This document shows, piece after piece, positions 1 through 6,825 of a stretch of DNA of 10,443 nt. Both the position numbers and the translations under genes were made by a program. Origin of the DNA: an uncultured Clostridia bacterium. GTDB lineage: Bacteria; Bacillota; Clostridia; Christensenellales; CAG-314. Location of the stretch: assembly GCA_937915515.1 (NCBI GenBank), contig CALGIK010000080.1, positions 1 through 10,443 on the forward strand, read 5' to 3'. Every line of letters starts with the position of its first letter. Position 1 is the first letter of the stretch. Under the pieces are notes generated by a model. It was not told the DNA's origin. It worked only from the letters and a program-made list of their open reading frames with translations, and did no database searches.

Positions 1-1827
1 CATTATATCAATCAAGCAATAAGAGCGATATTTATTATGAAACGTGACGTTGACTATATTGTAGAAAACGGCGAAGTAATTATTGTTGACGAATTTACCG
101 GACGCAAAATGATAGGCAGGCGTTTTAACGGCGGCTTGCACCAGGCTATCGAAGCAAAGGAAGGCGTAAGGATAAGAGAAGAAAGCAAAACCTATGCGAC
201 AATAACCTTTCAAAATCTGTTTAGAATGTATAAAAAAATGAGCGGCATGACAGGTACGGCAAAGACAGAGGAAGGAGAGTTTAATTCCATTTATAATATC
301 GACGTTGTCGAAATCCCCACAAATAAGCCTATGATAAGAGTGGACTATAACGACGTTTTATATTCTACCCGCAAAGGCAAATTACGCAACATTGTGGAAG
401 ACATAGCCGAACGCAATAAGACGGGACAACCTCTTTTGATAGGCACAATAAGCGTTGAAGCCAGCGAAGAGCTGAGTAAAATGCTTATGCTTAAACACAT
501 TAAACATAATGTTTTAAACGCCAAAAACCATGCGCGTGAAGCGGAAATTGTAGCGCAAGCAGGCAGGTTAAATTCTGTTACGATTGCAACCAATATGGCA
601 GGCCGCGGAACGGATATTCTTTTGGGCGGTAATCCTGACTTTATGGCAAGACAGGAAATGGAAAAACAAGGTTATACTCTTGAGCAGATAGAAACCGCTA
701 CCAGTTATGCCGAGGGTACATCAGAGGAAGAAAAATTAAAGGATATTTACCGCAGTTTATTTGAAAAATTCAAAAAGATAACAGATGCGGAAAAAGCCAA
801 GGTAGTCGAGTTAGGCGGATTGCATATTATCGGCACCGAGCGTCATGAGAGCCGCCGAATTGACAATCAGTTAAGAGGACGCAGCGGACGGCAAGGCGAC
901 CCGGGCAGCAGTGTGTTCTTTATCAGTCTCGAAGACGATTTGGCAAGGCTGTTTGGCGGTGACAGGCTCAAGGGACTGATGTCATTTTTTAAATGGGATG
1001 AGGATGAACCGATAACTCAGCGCATGATCACCAAGGCAATAGAAAACGCACAAAAAAATCTCGAAAGCAGATATTTCGCAATGCGCAAACAGGTTTTGCA
1101 ATATGACGACGTAAACAATATGCAGCGCAAGATTATTTACGCCGAGCGTGCTAAAGTGCTTGAAGGCAAAGATATTCACGACGAAGTGTTAAAAATGGCG
1201 GAAGGCTATTGCCGTAAAGCCCTCGAAGACGCGGCAGACGCTAACCCCGACAGCCGCAAATGGAATTTTGAGCGTATTAACCGTGCTTTATATCAAAAAT
1301 ATTTGCCTGATACAACAAACTTCTTGACCTTAGATATGAAAGTGCTTTCGGCAAAAGAGATTTTGGCTGAAATGATAAAAAAAGTACAGGACTTAATCGA
1401 AGAGCGTGGTAATAACAATGACGAAGAGCTAAACTTTAGAGAGGTGGAACGCTACATTCTCTTAAGAGTTATCGACGAAAAATGGATGAACCATATCGAT
1501 GATATGGAGCAAATGCGTAAAGGCGTAGGATTAGCGGCGATAGGACAGCAGGACCCCGTAGCTTTTTATAAAAAACAGGCTTACGAGATGTTTGAAGAGC
1601 TTATGACGGATATTCAATATTCTACTGTGCGGCTCTTGCTCTACGCAAAAATAAAACGTGTAGAAAGAGCCGAATCAGTTGCTCAGCAGGAGGGTTTGGA
1701 GGATAATCCCAATTTGTCATTAAACCGTCCTTGTCCTTGCGGAAGCGGTCTTAAATACAAAAATTGCTGCGGCAAAGCCGAAGCGTTAAGGCTTAAAGAA
1801 GAATACAGAAAAAACAAGAAAAAATAA
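1..1827 (+). CDS. secA: SecA preprotein translocase ATPase, C-terminal part (5' end outside the window)
   Basis: SecA is the cytosolic ATPase that drives unfolded preproteins through the SecYEG channel. The frame is open from base 1, and the residues before the first ATG at 37 (HYINQAIRA) already match SecA, so that ATG is internal and the gene is truncated by the window. About 608 of the usual 800-900 residues are present. Visible in order are the end of nucleotide-binding domain 1 (VDEFTGR, GLHQAIEAKEGV, SGMTGTA), nucleotide-binding domain 2 (ATNMAGRGTDILLGG and the arginine-finger region QLRGRSGRQGDPGSS), the helical scaffold and wing region with QYDDVNNMQR, and a C-terminal zinc-binding SEC-C tail (CPCGSGLKYKNCC) followed by a lysine-rich end. 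The Walker A region lies outside. prfB follows after 27 bases, the common bacterial order. Identity is secure. The segment KGVGLAAIGQQDP is more divergent than usual. Confidence 0.97.
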   Translation, partial: HYINQAIRAIFIMKRDVDYIVENGEVIIVDEFTGRKMIGRRFNGGLHQAIEAKEGVRIREESKTYATITFQNLFRMYKKMSGMTGTAKTEEGEFNSIYNIDVVEIPTNKPMIRVDYNDVLYSTRKGKLRNIVEDIAERNKTGQPLLIGTISVEASEELSKMLMLKHIKHNVLNAKNHAREAEIVAQAGRLNSVTIATNMAGRGTDILLGGNPDFMARQEMEKQGYTLEQIETATSYAEGTSEEEKLKDIYRSLFEKFKKITDAEKAKVVELGGLHIIGTERHESRRIDNQLRGRSGRQGDPGSSVFFISLEDDLARLFGGDRLKGLMSFFKWDEDEPITQRMITKAIENAQKNLESRYFAMRKQVLQYDDVNNMQRKIIYAERAKVLEGKDIHDEVLKMAEGYCRKALEDAADANPDSRKWNFERINRALYQKYLPDTTNFLTLDMKVLSAKEILAEMIKKVQDLIEERGNNNDEELNFREVERYILLRVIDEKWMNHIDDMEQMRKGVGLAAIGQQDPVAFYKKQAYEMFEELMTDIQYSTVRLLLYAKIKRVERAESVAQQEGLEDNPNLSLNRPCPCGSGLKYKNCCGKAEALRLKEEYRKNKKK

Positions 1828-1854
1828 TTATTTAAAAAAGGGAGAGTGATAAGT

Positions 1855-2950
1855 TTGATAAATATTGACGAACAAAAGTTGATATTAAAGGATATTAAAG
1901 CAAAATTAAACGGAGCGGGTGAGTCTCTTTGACCCAACTAATCTCAAAAAACAGATAGAGCAATTTAAAGAGCTTACTCTTTCGGATACTTTTTGGCAAG
2001 ATGTCTCTGCCGCACAAAAAATCAGTCAACAGCTTAAACAAGCCGAGTATAAATTAAGCAATTATCTTAAGCTAAAAAAGGATTTAAAAGCCGTTGAGGA
2101 GATGATAGAGCTTTTTGCCGATGATGAAGATTTATTAAGTGAAGCGGCAAAGGAAATAATTCTTTTAAACGAGCATGTTGATGCTTTGCATTTAGCTACT
2201 CTCTTAAAAGGTAAATACGATATTAATGACGCAACATTGACGTTGCATGCAGGAGCCGGCGGCACCGAAGCTATGGATTGGGCAAATATGCTGTATCGTA
2301 TGTATGTCAGATATGCCGAGAGGGTAGGCTATAAAGTTGCCGAAATTGATAGGTTAGAGGGTGAGGAAGCAGGTGTAAAAAGCGTTACCTTTAACGTAAG
2401 CGGCGAATATGCTTACGGCTATCTAAAAGCGGAAAAAGGCGTTCATCGGCTTGTGAGGATAAGTCCTTTTGACTCAAACAAGCGCCGCCATACAAGTTTT
2501 GCATCATTAGAAGTAATGCCGATACTTTCTAACGATACCGAAATCGAGATTGCCGATAAGGATTTAAAGGTTGATACCTATCGCAGCAGCGGCGCGGGAG
2601 GTCAGCACGTAAACAAGACCGAAAGCGCAATACGGATAACGCATCTGCCGACAGGCATTGTCGTCAGCTGTCAGACTCAGCGAAGTCAGATACAAAACCG
2701 CGAATATGCGATGAAGATGCTTAAAAGCAAACTGGTCGAGATTAAGGAAAGACAGCAGACGGAAGAAGCGGCGGCGATTAAAGGCGATATAAAGAAAATA
2801 GAATGGGGCAGTCAGATACGCAGCTATGTTTTTTGTCCCTATACTTTGGTAAAGGACCACAGGACTGGTTTTGAAAACGCAAACGTAGAAGACGTTATGG
2901 ACGGAAACATTCAGCCCTTTATAGAGGATTATTTAAGTAAGGCATTTTAA
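1855..2950 (+). CDS. prfB: Peptide chain release factor 2, expressed by programmed +1 frameshift
   Basis: RF2 recognises UGA and UAA stop codons and triggers peptidyl-tRNA hydrolysis on the ribosome. The gene is split between two frames. A 25-codon zero-frame ORF begins at TTG 1855, with AGGGAG at 1839-1844 as its ribosome site 10 bases upstream, and stops at TGA 1930-1932. The rest is read in the +1 frame from GAC 1931. The joined product is 364 residues, close to E. coli RF2 (365). In joined numbering the tripeptide anticodon SPF is at about 203-205 and the catalytic GGQ at 248-250, in SGAGGQHVNKTES. The N-terminal part is helical (domain 1). The stop codon overlaps the tsaD start (TAATG). 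The frameshift autoregulates RF2: low RF2 lets the ribosome slip past the TGA. Identity is certain. The exact TTG start is inferred, because no ATG lies upstream in that frame. Confidence 0.96.
1918..1933 (+). promoter_or_regulatory. RF2 programmed +1 frameshift site
   Basis: The sequence GGTGAGTCTCTTTGAC carries the conserved slip site CTT-TGA-C: the P-site Leu codon CTT (1927-1929), the in-frame stop TGA (1930-1932) and a following C that weakens termination. A GGTGA stretch at 1918-1922 can pair with the 3' end of 16S rRNA and may act as the stimulatory internal Shine-Dalgarno. It sits further from CTT than the AGGGGG of E. coli prfB. Both reading frames encode RF2-like sequence on either side, which directly supports the shift. 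Confidence 0.93.
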
Positions 2951-4011
2951 TGACAGAAATTACAAAAAAGGCAATAACAGATATTCAAAAAAAAGAGGAA
3001 ATAACAGTATTGGGTATCGAAACAAGTTGTGACGAAACGGCATGCGCTGTCGTAAAAAACGGCAGAGAGGTTTTTAGCAACGTTATTTTAAGCCAAATAG
3101 ATATTCATAAGCTTTACGGCGGCGTTGTGCCCGAAATAGCAAGCAGAAATCATGTTGAAGCTATCGAAAAGGTAGCTCAAAAAGCGCTTATACAAAGCGG
3201 AAAAACTTTAGAGGATATTGATATTATTGCGGTCACTTACGGAGCGGGGCTTGTCGGAGCGCTGCTTGTCGGTGTGTCTTTTGCTAAAGGATTAGCGCAA
3301 GCGGCAAATAAGCCGCTTGTTGCGGTAAATCATATCGAGGCGCATATTTGCGCAAATTACCTAACAAATCCCCAATTAGAGCCGCCTTTTTTATGTTTGT
3401 TGGTCAGCGGCGGACATACGGCGATTGTTAAGGTAAACGGATATACCGATTACGAAATTTTGGCAAGCACCGTTGATGACGCCATCGGCGAAGCTTTCGA
3501 CAAGGTTGCGCGCGTATTAGGCTATCCTTATCCCGGGGGACCAAACATTGATAAACATGCAAAAATGGGGAATGACGTATATAAGTTACCTAACGTAGTG
3601 ATAAAAAACGGTAATTTTTCGTACAGCGGACTAAAAACGGCAGTAATAAATACCCTGCATAACTATGAGCAAAAAGGCTTGACGGTTAACAAAGAGGATA
3701 TATGCAACAGCTTTACTCATGCGGCAATAGACGGTTTAGTCAGCCGTTGTCAGTTTTTTTTAAAACAGCATGATTTAAAAAAACTTGCGGTAGCCGGCGG
3801 AGTGGCAGCAAACAGTTACCTAAGGGATACAGTAAAAAAGCTGGAGAATTTAGGAATAAGTGTTTATCTTCCTCAGACGGTATATTGTACCGACAATGCC
3901 GCAATGGTAGCAAGCTTAGGATATTTTTTATTTAAAGAAAATAAAGATATAGCAACTCTTAATTTAAACGCCGCTCCCACGCTTAAACTAAGAGGCAAAA
4001 AGCCGTATTGA
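2950..4011 (+). CDS. tsaD: tRNA N6-adenosine threonylcarbamoyltransferase TsaD
   Basis: TsaD transfers the threonylcarbamoyl group from TC-AMP to A37 of ANN-decoding tRNAs, together with TsaB and TsaE, in the cytosol. The protein has the Kae1/TsaD ASKHA fold signatures: GIETSCDETACAVV near residues 22-35, the metal-binding histidines H128 and H132 in NHIEAH, LVSGGHTAIV, DDAIGEAFDKVARVLG, and the C-terminal metal-ligand Asp D315 in YCTDNAAMVA. With the ATG at 2950 it is 353 residues, about 16 longer than E. coli TsaD, and the surplus is a lysine-rich N-terminus. The ATG overlaps the prfB stop (TAATG), which suggests translational coupling. An in-frame TTG at 3010 is 10 bases after AAGAGGA and would give a family-length protein of 333 residues. 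It is the last gene of the housekeeping operon, followed by a terminator. Function is secure; the start is less so. Confidence 0.95.
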   Translation: MTEITKKAITDIQKKEEITVLGIETSCDETACAVVKNGREVFSNVILSQIDIHKLYGGVVPEIASRNHVEAIEKVAQKALIQSGKTLEDIDIIAVTYGAGLVGALLVGVSFAKGLAQAANKPLVAVNHIEAHICANYLTNPQLEPPFLCLLVSGGHTAIVKVNGYTDYEILASTVDDAIGEAFDKVARVLGYPYPGGPNIDKHAKMGNDVYKLPNVVIKNGNFSYSGLKTAVINTLHNYEQKGLTVNKEDICNSFTHAAIDGLVSRCQFFLKQHDLKKLAVAGGVAANSYLRDTVKKLENLGISVYLPQTVYCTDNAAMVASLGYFLFKENKDIATLNLNAAPTLKLRGKKPY

Positions 4012-4041
4012 TTTTGTTTTGCTTTATATGATAAACATATG

Positions 4042-4075
4042 CGCTTAGCTGATATTTTATTGCCGAGCGTTTTTT
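4042..4075 (+). terminator. Probable intrinsic terminator of the secA-prfB-tsaD operon
   Basis: CGCTTAGC (4042-4049) can pair with GCCGAGCG (4062-4069), with one G-U pair and one A-C mismatch, around a 12-base AT-rich loop. Six T residues follow (4070-4075). It lies 30 bases after the tsaD stop, where a terminator is expected. The stem is imperfect, so the call is moderate. Confidence 0.55.
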
Positions 4076-4285
4076 ATTGCTAAAACTTTCAACAGTTTTT
4101 TAAGTAAAACAAGTACGCCAGCGTAACCAAAAACATAATATATTATTGTGTCAAGCAATTTATTAAAAATTAAAGCAGTAATATTATACATCTACTTGCC
4201 TTTATCTTATGTATTATATCTAAGAAAGATTTATAATTATGCATTTTTGATTTTTGGTAAATTAATTTTTTTTAATTTAAACAAT
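4076..4285. other. AT-rich intergenic stretch with no recognised gene
   Basis: About 210 bases between the tsaD terminator and the ilvE regulatory region hold no convincing reading frame on either strand and no recognisable RNA. The base composition is strongly AT-rich compared with the flanking genes. Short AT-only palindromes occur (for example 4135-4146, and the arms 4258-4265 with 4272-4279), but these are expected by chance at this composition. The T- and A-tracts at 4261-4280, just upstream of the ilvE promoter, could serve as an UP element or give intrinsic curvature. Confidence 0.5.
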
Positions 4286-4320
4286 TATCGTAAAATAGGC
4301 TTGACTTAAATTTTACGATA
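4286..4320. repeat. 11-bp perfect inverted repeat across the ilvE promoter (candidate operator)
   Basis: TATCGTAAAAT at 4286-4296 is the exact reverse complement of ATTTTACGATA at 4310-4320, separated by 13 bases. The dyad is centred on the -35 box (4301-4306), and its right arm fills most of the -35/-10 spacer. A dimeric regulator bound here would most likely block RNA polymerase. I do not recognise the half-site as a motif of a named regulator family. Confidence 0.6.
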
Positions 4321-4329
4321 GTCTAAAAT
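4301..4329 (+). promoter_or_regulatory. Sigma-A type promoter of the ilvE-vor operon
   Basis: TTGACT at 4301-4306 and TAAAAT at 4324-4329 are separated by exactly 17 bases. Each box differs from consensus by a single base (TTGACA, TATAAT). Transcription would start near 4336, giving a leader of about 130 bases before the ilvE ATG. The preceding AT-rich tract may assist. It is the only well-formed promoter I see in the gap. Confidence 0.75.
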
Positions 4330-4349
4330 AGAAAATGTTGAGGTAGTTT

Positions 4350-4403
4350 ATGGTTATGTTAATGCAAAAAATAATGCGTAAACTAAATTTAGGACAGCGG
4401 TAA
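4350..4403 (+). CDS. Possible 17-codon leader peptide upstream of ilvE
   Basis: A short ORF encodes MVMLMQKIMRKLNLGQR and ends at TAA 4401-4403. It has a plausible ribosome site (GAGG 4340-4343, spacing 6) and lies just after the predicted transcription start. Five of its 17 codons are for branched-chain residues (Val GTT, Leu TTA, Ile ATA, Leu CTA, Leu TTA), and it ends three bases before a terminator hairpin. This is the layout of a transcription-attenuation leader for a branched-chain amino acid operon. The enrichment is weaker than in enteric ilv leaders and the ORF is short, so it may be fortuitous in AT-rich DNA. Confidence 0.4.
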   Translation: MVMLMQKIMRKLNLGQR

Positions 4404-4406
4404 AAC

Positions 4407-4433
4407 TGGCTACTTTTATGGTAGTCATTTTTT
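4407..4433 (+). terminator. Intrinsic terminator in the ilvE leader (candidate attenuator)
   Basis: TGGCTAC (4407-4413) pairs with GTAGTCA (4421-4427) over 7 bp including one G-U pair, with a 7-base loop. Six T residues follow directly (4428-4433). It lies between the promoter and ilvE, so unregulated it would stop transcription of the operon it precedes. An upstream segment, GAGGTAGTT (4340-4348), resembles the 3' arm and could pair with 4408-4416 instead. A further hairpin, 4344-4352 with 4377-4385 (9 bp, one G-U pair), would cover the leader-ORF start. These alternatives suggest a switch. Confidence 0.5.
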
Positions 4434-4466
4434 ATAAGAAATAACATTCTGGTGGAGGAATGAGTA

Positions 4467-5522
4467 ATGAAATTTATCAAAAGAGAAACATTAAAACAAA
4501 AACCCGATTTTAATCAACTTGTATTTGGCAAATACATGACCGATTATATGCTTGAAATGGATTGGGATAACGGAGCCTGGGGCGAAATGACAATTAAGCC
4601 TTACGCCGATTTTTCGTTGAGTCCCGCCTCGATGGTTTTGCACTACGGTCAAGGTATTTTTGAAGGTGCAAAGGCTTTTAAAAATGAGGAAGGCAAAATT
4701 ACACTGTTCCGTATCGATGCTAACCTAAACCGTATGAACAAGTCGGCCATAAGGATGTCCATGCCCACCTTTGACGTAGAACAAGTCAAAAAAGGCATAG
4801 AGCAATTGGTTTCAATCGAAAAAGACTGGATACCCGTAGGCGAAGGTAAAGCGTTGTATTTACGTCCTACTATGATAGCGACGGAACCTACAATCGGCGT
4901 AAAAACCTGCATGCACTTTAAGTTTTATTGTATTTGCTGCCCGGTTGCAAGCTATCTTACAGGCATCAACAGCTTATGCAAAATTATGATAGAAGACAAA
5001 TACGTAAGAGCATGCGTAGGCGGCACAGGCGAAGCAAAATGCGTCGGCAATTACGGCGCAAGCTTTTTAGCTATGGAAGAAGCAAAAAAGAAGGGATACA
5101 ATCAGGTATTATGGTTGGATGTAAATCATAAATACGTTGAGGAAGTCGGCACGATGAACGTTATGTATGTCATAAACGGCGAAGTTGTTACACCTGCTTT
5201 AAGCGGCAGTATTCTTCACGGAATAAACCGCGACAGCGCAATAACTTTATTAAGAGGTAAAGGATATACCGTGCGTGAGGAATATACAGATATAGCTGAC
5301 CTTTTAAAAGCAGTTAAAGACGGAAGCCTTACCGAAATGTTTGGCGTAGGTACTGCGGCAATTGTAAGCCCTGTAGGAGTTTTAGGTTACGAAGGAAAAG
5401 ATTACGAAATTGGCGGCAATAAGGTAGGCCCCGTCAGCAAACTTTTGTTTGAGGAAATGATGGGTATTCAAAGAGGTAAATTGCCCGACAAATACGGTTG
5501 GGTAACAGAAATTAAACAATAA
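4467..5522 (+). CDS. ilvE: Branched-chain amino acid aminotransferase
   Basis: This PLP enzyme interconverts valine, leucine and isoleucine with their 2-oxoacids, using 2-oxoglutarate/glutamate, in the cytosol. The 351-residue length and motifs fit the long (class IV, eukaryote-like) BCAT type: LHYGQGIFEGAKAF near 58-72, YLRPTMIATEP near 131-141, the PLP-binding lysine K191 in GGTGEAKCVGNYG, and the cofactor-ring glutamate E226 in EEVGTMNVMYV. GTAAIVSPVG near the C-terminus belongs to the phosphate-binding region. The ATG has GGAGG at 4454-4458, 8 bases upstream. An ATG at 4460 is in another frame. The gene opens an operon with a 2-oxoacid:ferredoxin oxidoreductase, which would use its oxoacid product (or supply its substrate). 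It has several cysteines (CICC near 155-158) of no assigned role. Substrate class is confident; the preferred amino acid cannot be told. Confidence 0.95.
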   Translation: MKFIKRETLKQKPDFNQLVFGKYMTDYMLEMDWDNGAWGEMTIKPYADFSLSPASMVLHYGQGIFEGAKAFKNEEGKITLFRIDANLNRMNKSAIRMSMPTFDVEQVKKGIEQLVSIEKDWIPVGEGKALYLRPTMIATEPTIGVKTCMHFKFYCICCPVASYLTGINSLCKIMIEDKYVRACVGGTGEAKCVGNYGASFLAMEEAKKKGYNQVLWLDVNHKYVEEVGTMNVMYVINGEVVTPALSGSILHGINRDSAITLLRGKGYTVREEYTDIADLLKAVKDGSLTEMFGVGTAAIVSPVGVLGYEGKDYEIGGNKVGPVSKLLFEEMMGIQRGKLPDKYGWVTEIKQ

Positions 5523-5559
5523 TAACGGTCCGCTAAAATAGCGTTAAAGGAGAACATAA

Positions 5560-5763
5560 ATGGAAAAAGTTAAGGTTGACTTTGAGGCTTGCAAAGGCTG
5601 CGGATTGTGCGTTATGGCTTGTCCCAAAAAAATAATGCAAATAAGCAACAAGAGCAACAATAAAGGTTATTTTGTAGTGGAGTGCGTTGACCAAGACGCT
5701 TGCGTAAGTTGCGCATCCTGCGCACGCATGTGTCCTGACAGCGCATTGGAGGTAAGCAAATGA
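5560..5763 (+). CDS. vorD: 2-oxoacid:ferredoxin oxidoreductase, delta (ferredoxin-like, 2x[4Fe-4S]) subunit
   Basis: This 67-residue protein carries two CxxCxxCxxxCP motifs, C11-C14-C17-C21 and C48-C51-C54-C58, the classical 2[4Fe-4S] ferredoxin pattern. In four-subunit 2-oxoacid:ferredoxin oxidoreductases this subunit passes electrons from the TPP site toward external ferredoxin. AAAGGAG at 5546-5552 precedes the ATG by 7 bases. The stop overlaps the start of the alpha gene by four bases (ATGA), indicating tight coupling with it. Standing alone it could be called a ferredoxin, but position and size mark it as the delta subunit. By homology it is often labelled korD. The VOR assignment rests on the alpha subunit and on ilvE next door. 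Confidence 0.88.
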   Translation: MEKVKVDFEACKGCGLCVMACPKKIMQISNKSNNKGYFVVECVDQDACVSCASCARMCPDSALEVSK

Positions 5764-6824
5764 GCGAAAAAATTTTGATGAAGGGCAACGAAGCTATTGC
5801 AGAAGGTGCAATTAGAGGCGGTTGCAGATATTTTTTTGGTTATCCTATTACTCCGCAAAACGAAATCCCCGAATATATGAGTTGGAGAATTCGTGAAGTA
5901 GGCGGCGATTATATACAAGCTGAGAGTGAAGTGGCTGCTATCAATATGGTTTACGGCGCAGCAGGCGCCGGCGCAAGAGTAATGACAAGCAGTTCTTCCC
6001 CCGGAGTAAGCTTAAAGCAAGAAGGCATCAGCTATATATGTATGGCAGAACTCCCCTGTGTCCTTATAAATATGACACGCAGCGGCCCGGGTTTAGGAGG
6101 CATTCAGCCTTCTCAGGGCGATTATTTTCAAACGGTAAAAGGCGGCGGACACGGAGATTATAAAATGCTGACCTATGCGCCCAGTACCGTACAGGAAGCT
6201 GTAGACATTTTATATGACGCTTTTGATAAGTCGGACAAATACCGTGTTCCCGTATTTATTTTGGGAGACGGTTTGTTAGGACAAATTATGGAACCGGTTT
6301 CTTTTAAGCCTATGAAAGAAATGCCCAATCCTTCCACCAAAGATTTTGGCACAACAGGCAAGCATCACGGTAAGGAAAGACGCATAGTAAACAGCTTGTA
6401 CATAGAGCCTGAGATTTGCGAACCTAAAAATTTGCAATTGCAGCAAAAATATAAGCTTTTAGAGCAGAAAGAAGTTAAGTGCGAGGAATATTTATGTGAC
6501 GACGCCGAAATAATAATTACGGGTTTTGGCACTGTGGGCAGAATTATTCGCACAGCTATAGACGATTTAAGGGCAAAGGGCGTTAAGGTAGGCATGATAC
6601 GTCCTATTACTGTTTTCCCCTTCCCCGGCGAAGTATATAAAAAATATGCAAACAAACAGAGCGTTAAAATGTTTTTAGACGTTGAGCTTAATGCAGGTCA
6701 AATGATTGAAGACGTAAAGCTTAATGTTGAAGGCAAAAAACGAGTGGAATTTTTAGGCAAACTCGGCGGATACGTAATTTCTCCTGAGGAAATTATCGAA
6801 AAAATCATGGAGGTAATAAAGTAA
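5760..6824 (+). CDS. vorB: 2-oxoisovalerate (3-methyl-2-oxobutanoate):ferredoxin oxidoreductase, alpha subunit VorB
   Basis: The alpha subunit supplies the pyrimidine-binding half of the TPP site for oxidative decarboxylation of a 2-oxoacid plus CoA to acyl-CoA, CO2 and reduced ferredoxin. The 354-residue protein shows the family signatures GYPITPQNEIPEYM (27-40), AESEVAAINMVYGAA (54-68, with the TPP-activating Glu at about 55), TSSSSPGVSLKQEG, and SGPGLGGIQPSQGDYF. A C-terminal transketolase-C-like domain contains ITGFGTVGR and a region ending PITVFPFP. This signature set is, from memory, that of proteins called VorB (branched 2-oxoacids), but the same family is also labelled KorA (2-oxoglutarate). 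GGAGGT at 5748-5753 precedes the ATG by 6 bases. The ilvE neighbour favours branched-chain substrates. The enzyme class is firm; the substrate is inferred. Confidence 0.9.
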   Translation: MSEKILMKGNEAIAEGAIRGGCRYFFGYPITPQNEIPEYMSWRIREVGGDYIQAESEVAAINMVYGAAGAGARVMTSSSSPGVSLKQEGISYICMAELPCVLINMTRSGPGLGGIQPSQGDYFQTVKGGGHGDYKMLTYAPSTVQEAVDILYDAFDKSDKYRVPVFILGDGLLGQIMEPVSFKPMKEMPNPSTKDFGTTGKHHGKERRIVNSLYIEPEICEPKNLQLQQKYKLLEQKEVKCEEYLCDDAEIIITGFGTVGRIIRTAIDDLRAKGVKVGMIRPITVFPFPGEVYKKYANKQSVKMFLDVELNAGQMIEDVKLNVEGKKRVEFLGKLGGYVISPEEIIEKIMEVIK

Positions 6825-6825
6825 T

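Noticed and set aside
1930..1932. In-frame TGA making prfB look like a broken gene
   Set aside because: The stop lies in the exact RF2 programmed frameshift context CTT-TGA-C and both parts are intact, so this is regulation and not a pseudogene or sequencing error.
1683..1937. Minus-strand open frame across the secA end and prfB start
   Set aside because: It lies antisense to the well-supported secA tail and the prfB frameshift site, has a composition typical of an antisense shadow, and shows no recognisable motif.
4135..4146. Perfect 12-bp palindrome ATAATATATTAT in the gap after tsaD
   Set aside because: It is pure A/T in a very AT-rich stretch and not placed at a promoter. Chance explains it.
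4291..4331. The octamer TAAAATAG occurs at 4291 and 4324, and again at 5534
   Set aside because: Such an AT-rich octamer is expected by chance at this composition, and one copy simply contains the -10 box. There is no consistent spacing or flanking match.
4378..4433. T-box or other known riboswitch in the ilvE leader
   Set aside because: AGGACAGCGG only faintly resembles the T-box core AGGGTGGNACCGCG, and the leader is too short for a full T-box with a specifier stem. I see no signature of another riboswitch class.
4928..5131. Arginine- and lysine-rich 67-residue frame inside ilvE
   Set aside because: It overlaps ilvE entirely in another frame, has no ribosome site, and its basic composition follows from the codon pattern of the host gene.
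5531..5543. Palindrome CGCTAAAATAGCG between ilvE and vorD
   Set aside because: The stem is only 5 bp with a 3-base loop and no T-tract follows, so it is not a terminator. It could be a processing site, but nothing else supports that.
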